Assembly (NCBI GenBank): GCA_903834765.1
Contig: CAILKE010000057.1
Span: 1 to 64,000 of the forward strand
DNA: 64,000 nt
DNA from: an uncultured Bacteroidota bacterium
GTDB lineage: Bacteria; Bacteroidota; Bacteroidia; B-17B0; Aurantibacillaceae
Reading direction: 5' to 3'
Part shown: piece by piece, positions 63,480 through 64,000 of the stretch
How positions within the stretch are numbered: position 1 is the first letter of the stretch
How the letters are laid out: the number at the start of each line of letters is the position of its first letter
Program-made: the position numbers and the translations under genes
Notes under the pieces: model-generated
What the model saw: the letters and a program-made list of their open reading frames with translations, nothing else
Told to the model about the DNA's origin: nothing
Database searches by the model: none

Positions 63480-64000
63480 CTACCAAATGTTTACACGCTT
63501 TTCAGCTGGTCTGAACATACCATCTCCTTCTTTGACACCAAATGCTTCATAAAACTCAGTCATGTTGCTTAAAGGAGCAATAGCTCTGAAATTGCCTGGT
63601 GAATGAGGGTTTGTAGCTACTTGTTGTTTTAAAGCGGCATCACGCATTAATGTTTTCCATCCTTGAGCCCAAGAGATAAAGAAACGTTGTTCACCTGTAT
63701 AACCTGCCATTACGGGTGATTTAGCTCCATTTAAAGATTTTTTATATGCATAATAAGACATGGTTAATCCACCTAAATCAGCAATGTTTTCACCTTGAGT
63801 CAACTCTCCATTTACGTGCAATGTATCAATAGCCACATAAGCATTAAATTGTTCAATGATTAATTTTGTTTTGTCTTTAAAGTTTTGGTAGTCTTTTTCT
63901 GTCCACCACATTTTTAAATTCCCATCAGCATCAAATTGCGCTCCTTGGTCGTCAAAACCATGTGTTAATTCGTGACCAATAATAGCGCCCATTACACCAT
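63480..64000 (-). CDS. M13 family metallopeptidase (C-terminal part; N-terminus beyond window)
   Basis: The frame is open across the window edge; only the C-terminal about 173 residues are visible, so no true start is assigned. The zinc motif HELTH in AIIGHELTHGFDDQGAQFD, the third ligand region ENIADLGG, and the conserved ending (FRPAEKRVNIW) identify the neprilysin-type (M13) family. These proteins are usually secreted or lipid-anchored endopeptidases. Confidence 0.93.
   Translation of the reverse strand, partial: GVMGAIIGHELTHGFDDQGAQFDADGNLKMWWTEKDYQNFKDKTKLIIEQFNAYVAIDTLHVNGELTQGENIADLGGLTMSYYAYKKSLNGAKSPVMAGYTGEQRFFISWAQGWKTLMRDAALKQQVATNPHSPGNFRAIAPLSNMTEFYEAFGVKEGDGMFRPAEKRVNIW

Overview
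This window is AT-rich, densely coded chromosomal DNA from a member of the Bacteroidota, most likely a Flavobacteriales- or Sphingobacteriales-like lineage. Support: five secreted proteins end in type IX secretion (T9SS) sorting domains; there is a TonB receptor with a DUF4249 lipoprotein partner, a DUF5686 outer-membrane protein and an Nramp-UspA fusion; and several genes have Bacteroidota promoters (TAnnTTTG at -7). I see no rRNA, tRNA, CRISPR array, insertion sequence or prophage. Genus cannot be fixed from what is visible.

Layout. 1-3.4 kb: a MarR regulator (cut by the window edge), a long-chain acyl-CoA synthetase and a divergent nitronate monooxygenase-like flavoprotein, linked by two near-identical palindromes (TTATGCnnGCATAA). 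3.4-10.1 kb: GDSL hydrolase, patatin-like lipase, dipeptidase PepD, a leucine-rich-repeat/protein-kinase fusion and an unknown protein. 10.2-14.1 kb: two T9SS cargo genes in tandem. 14.4-19.4 kb: a Bro-N antirepressor-like gene, mfd and an exo/endonuclease. 19.4-31.5 kb: an FKBP lipoprotein, a halogenase-like flavoprotein, adenine deaminase, a methyltransferase, an alpha/beta hydrolase without its expected catalytic His, thymidine kinase, an M28 peptidase whose start is out of frame, and an acyl-CoA carboxylase subunit. 31.8-35 kb: a YHYH-MbnP-MbnH cluster, probably for extracytoplasmic copper handling. 35-43 kb: RhlE-type helicase, TSUP permease, RadA, a TPR-SpoIIE phosphatase, an SDR with replaced catalytic residues and a DUF4465 T9SS protein. 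43-49 kb: a small membrane protein resembling part of cytochrome oxidase subunit I, a TonB receptor with its DUF4249 partner, and a CPBP protease next to a second SpoIIE phosphatase. 49-57 kb: L,D-transpeptidase, T9SS protein, a 104-bp tandem repeat, a GlcD-type oxidase, a DtxR/MntR regulator with Nramp-UspA, and a PIN toxin-antitoxin pair. 57-64 kb: flavin reductase-like protein, CrtI-like oxidoreductase, DUF5686 protein, LptB, TspO and the C-terminal part of an M13 peptidase.

Most genes are ordinary housekeeping or envelope functions. The strongest candidates for less described biology are the YHYH-MbnP-MbnH cluster, the MarR operator pair, the LRR-kinase with its unknown convergent neighbour, the oxidase-like miniature membrane protein, the possible halogenase, and a terminator hairpin that contains the start codon of the next gene. 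Several start codons were reassigned from the longest possible reading frame (patatin, Bro-N, FKBP, adenine deaminase, TSUP, DUF4465, L,D-transpeptidase, Nramp), and several genes appear to start with TTG or GTG (GNAT, MbnP, RhlE, exonuclease).
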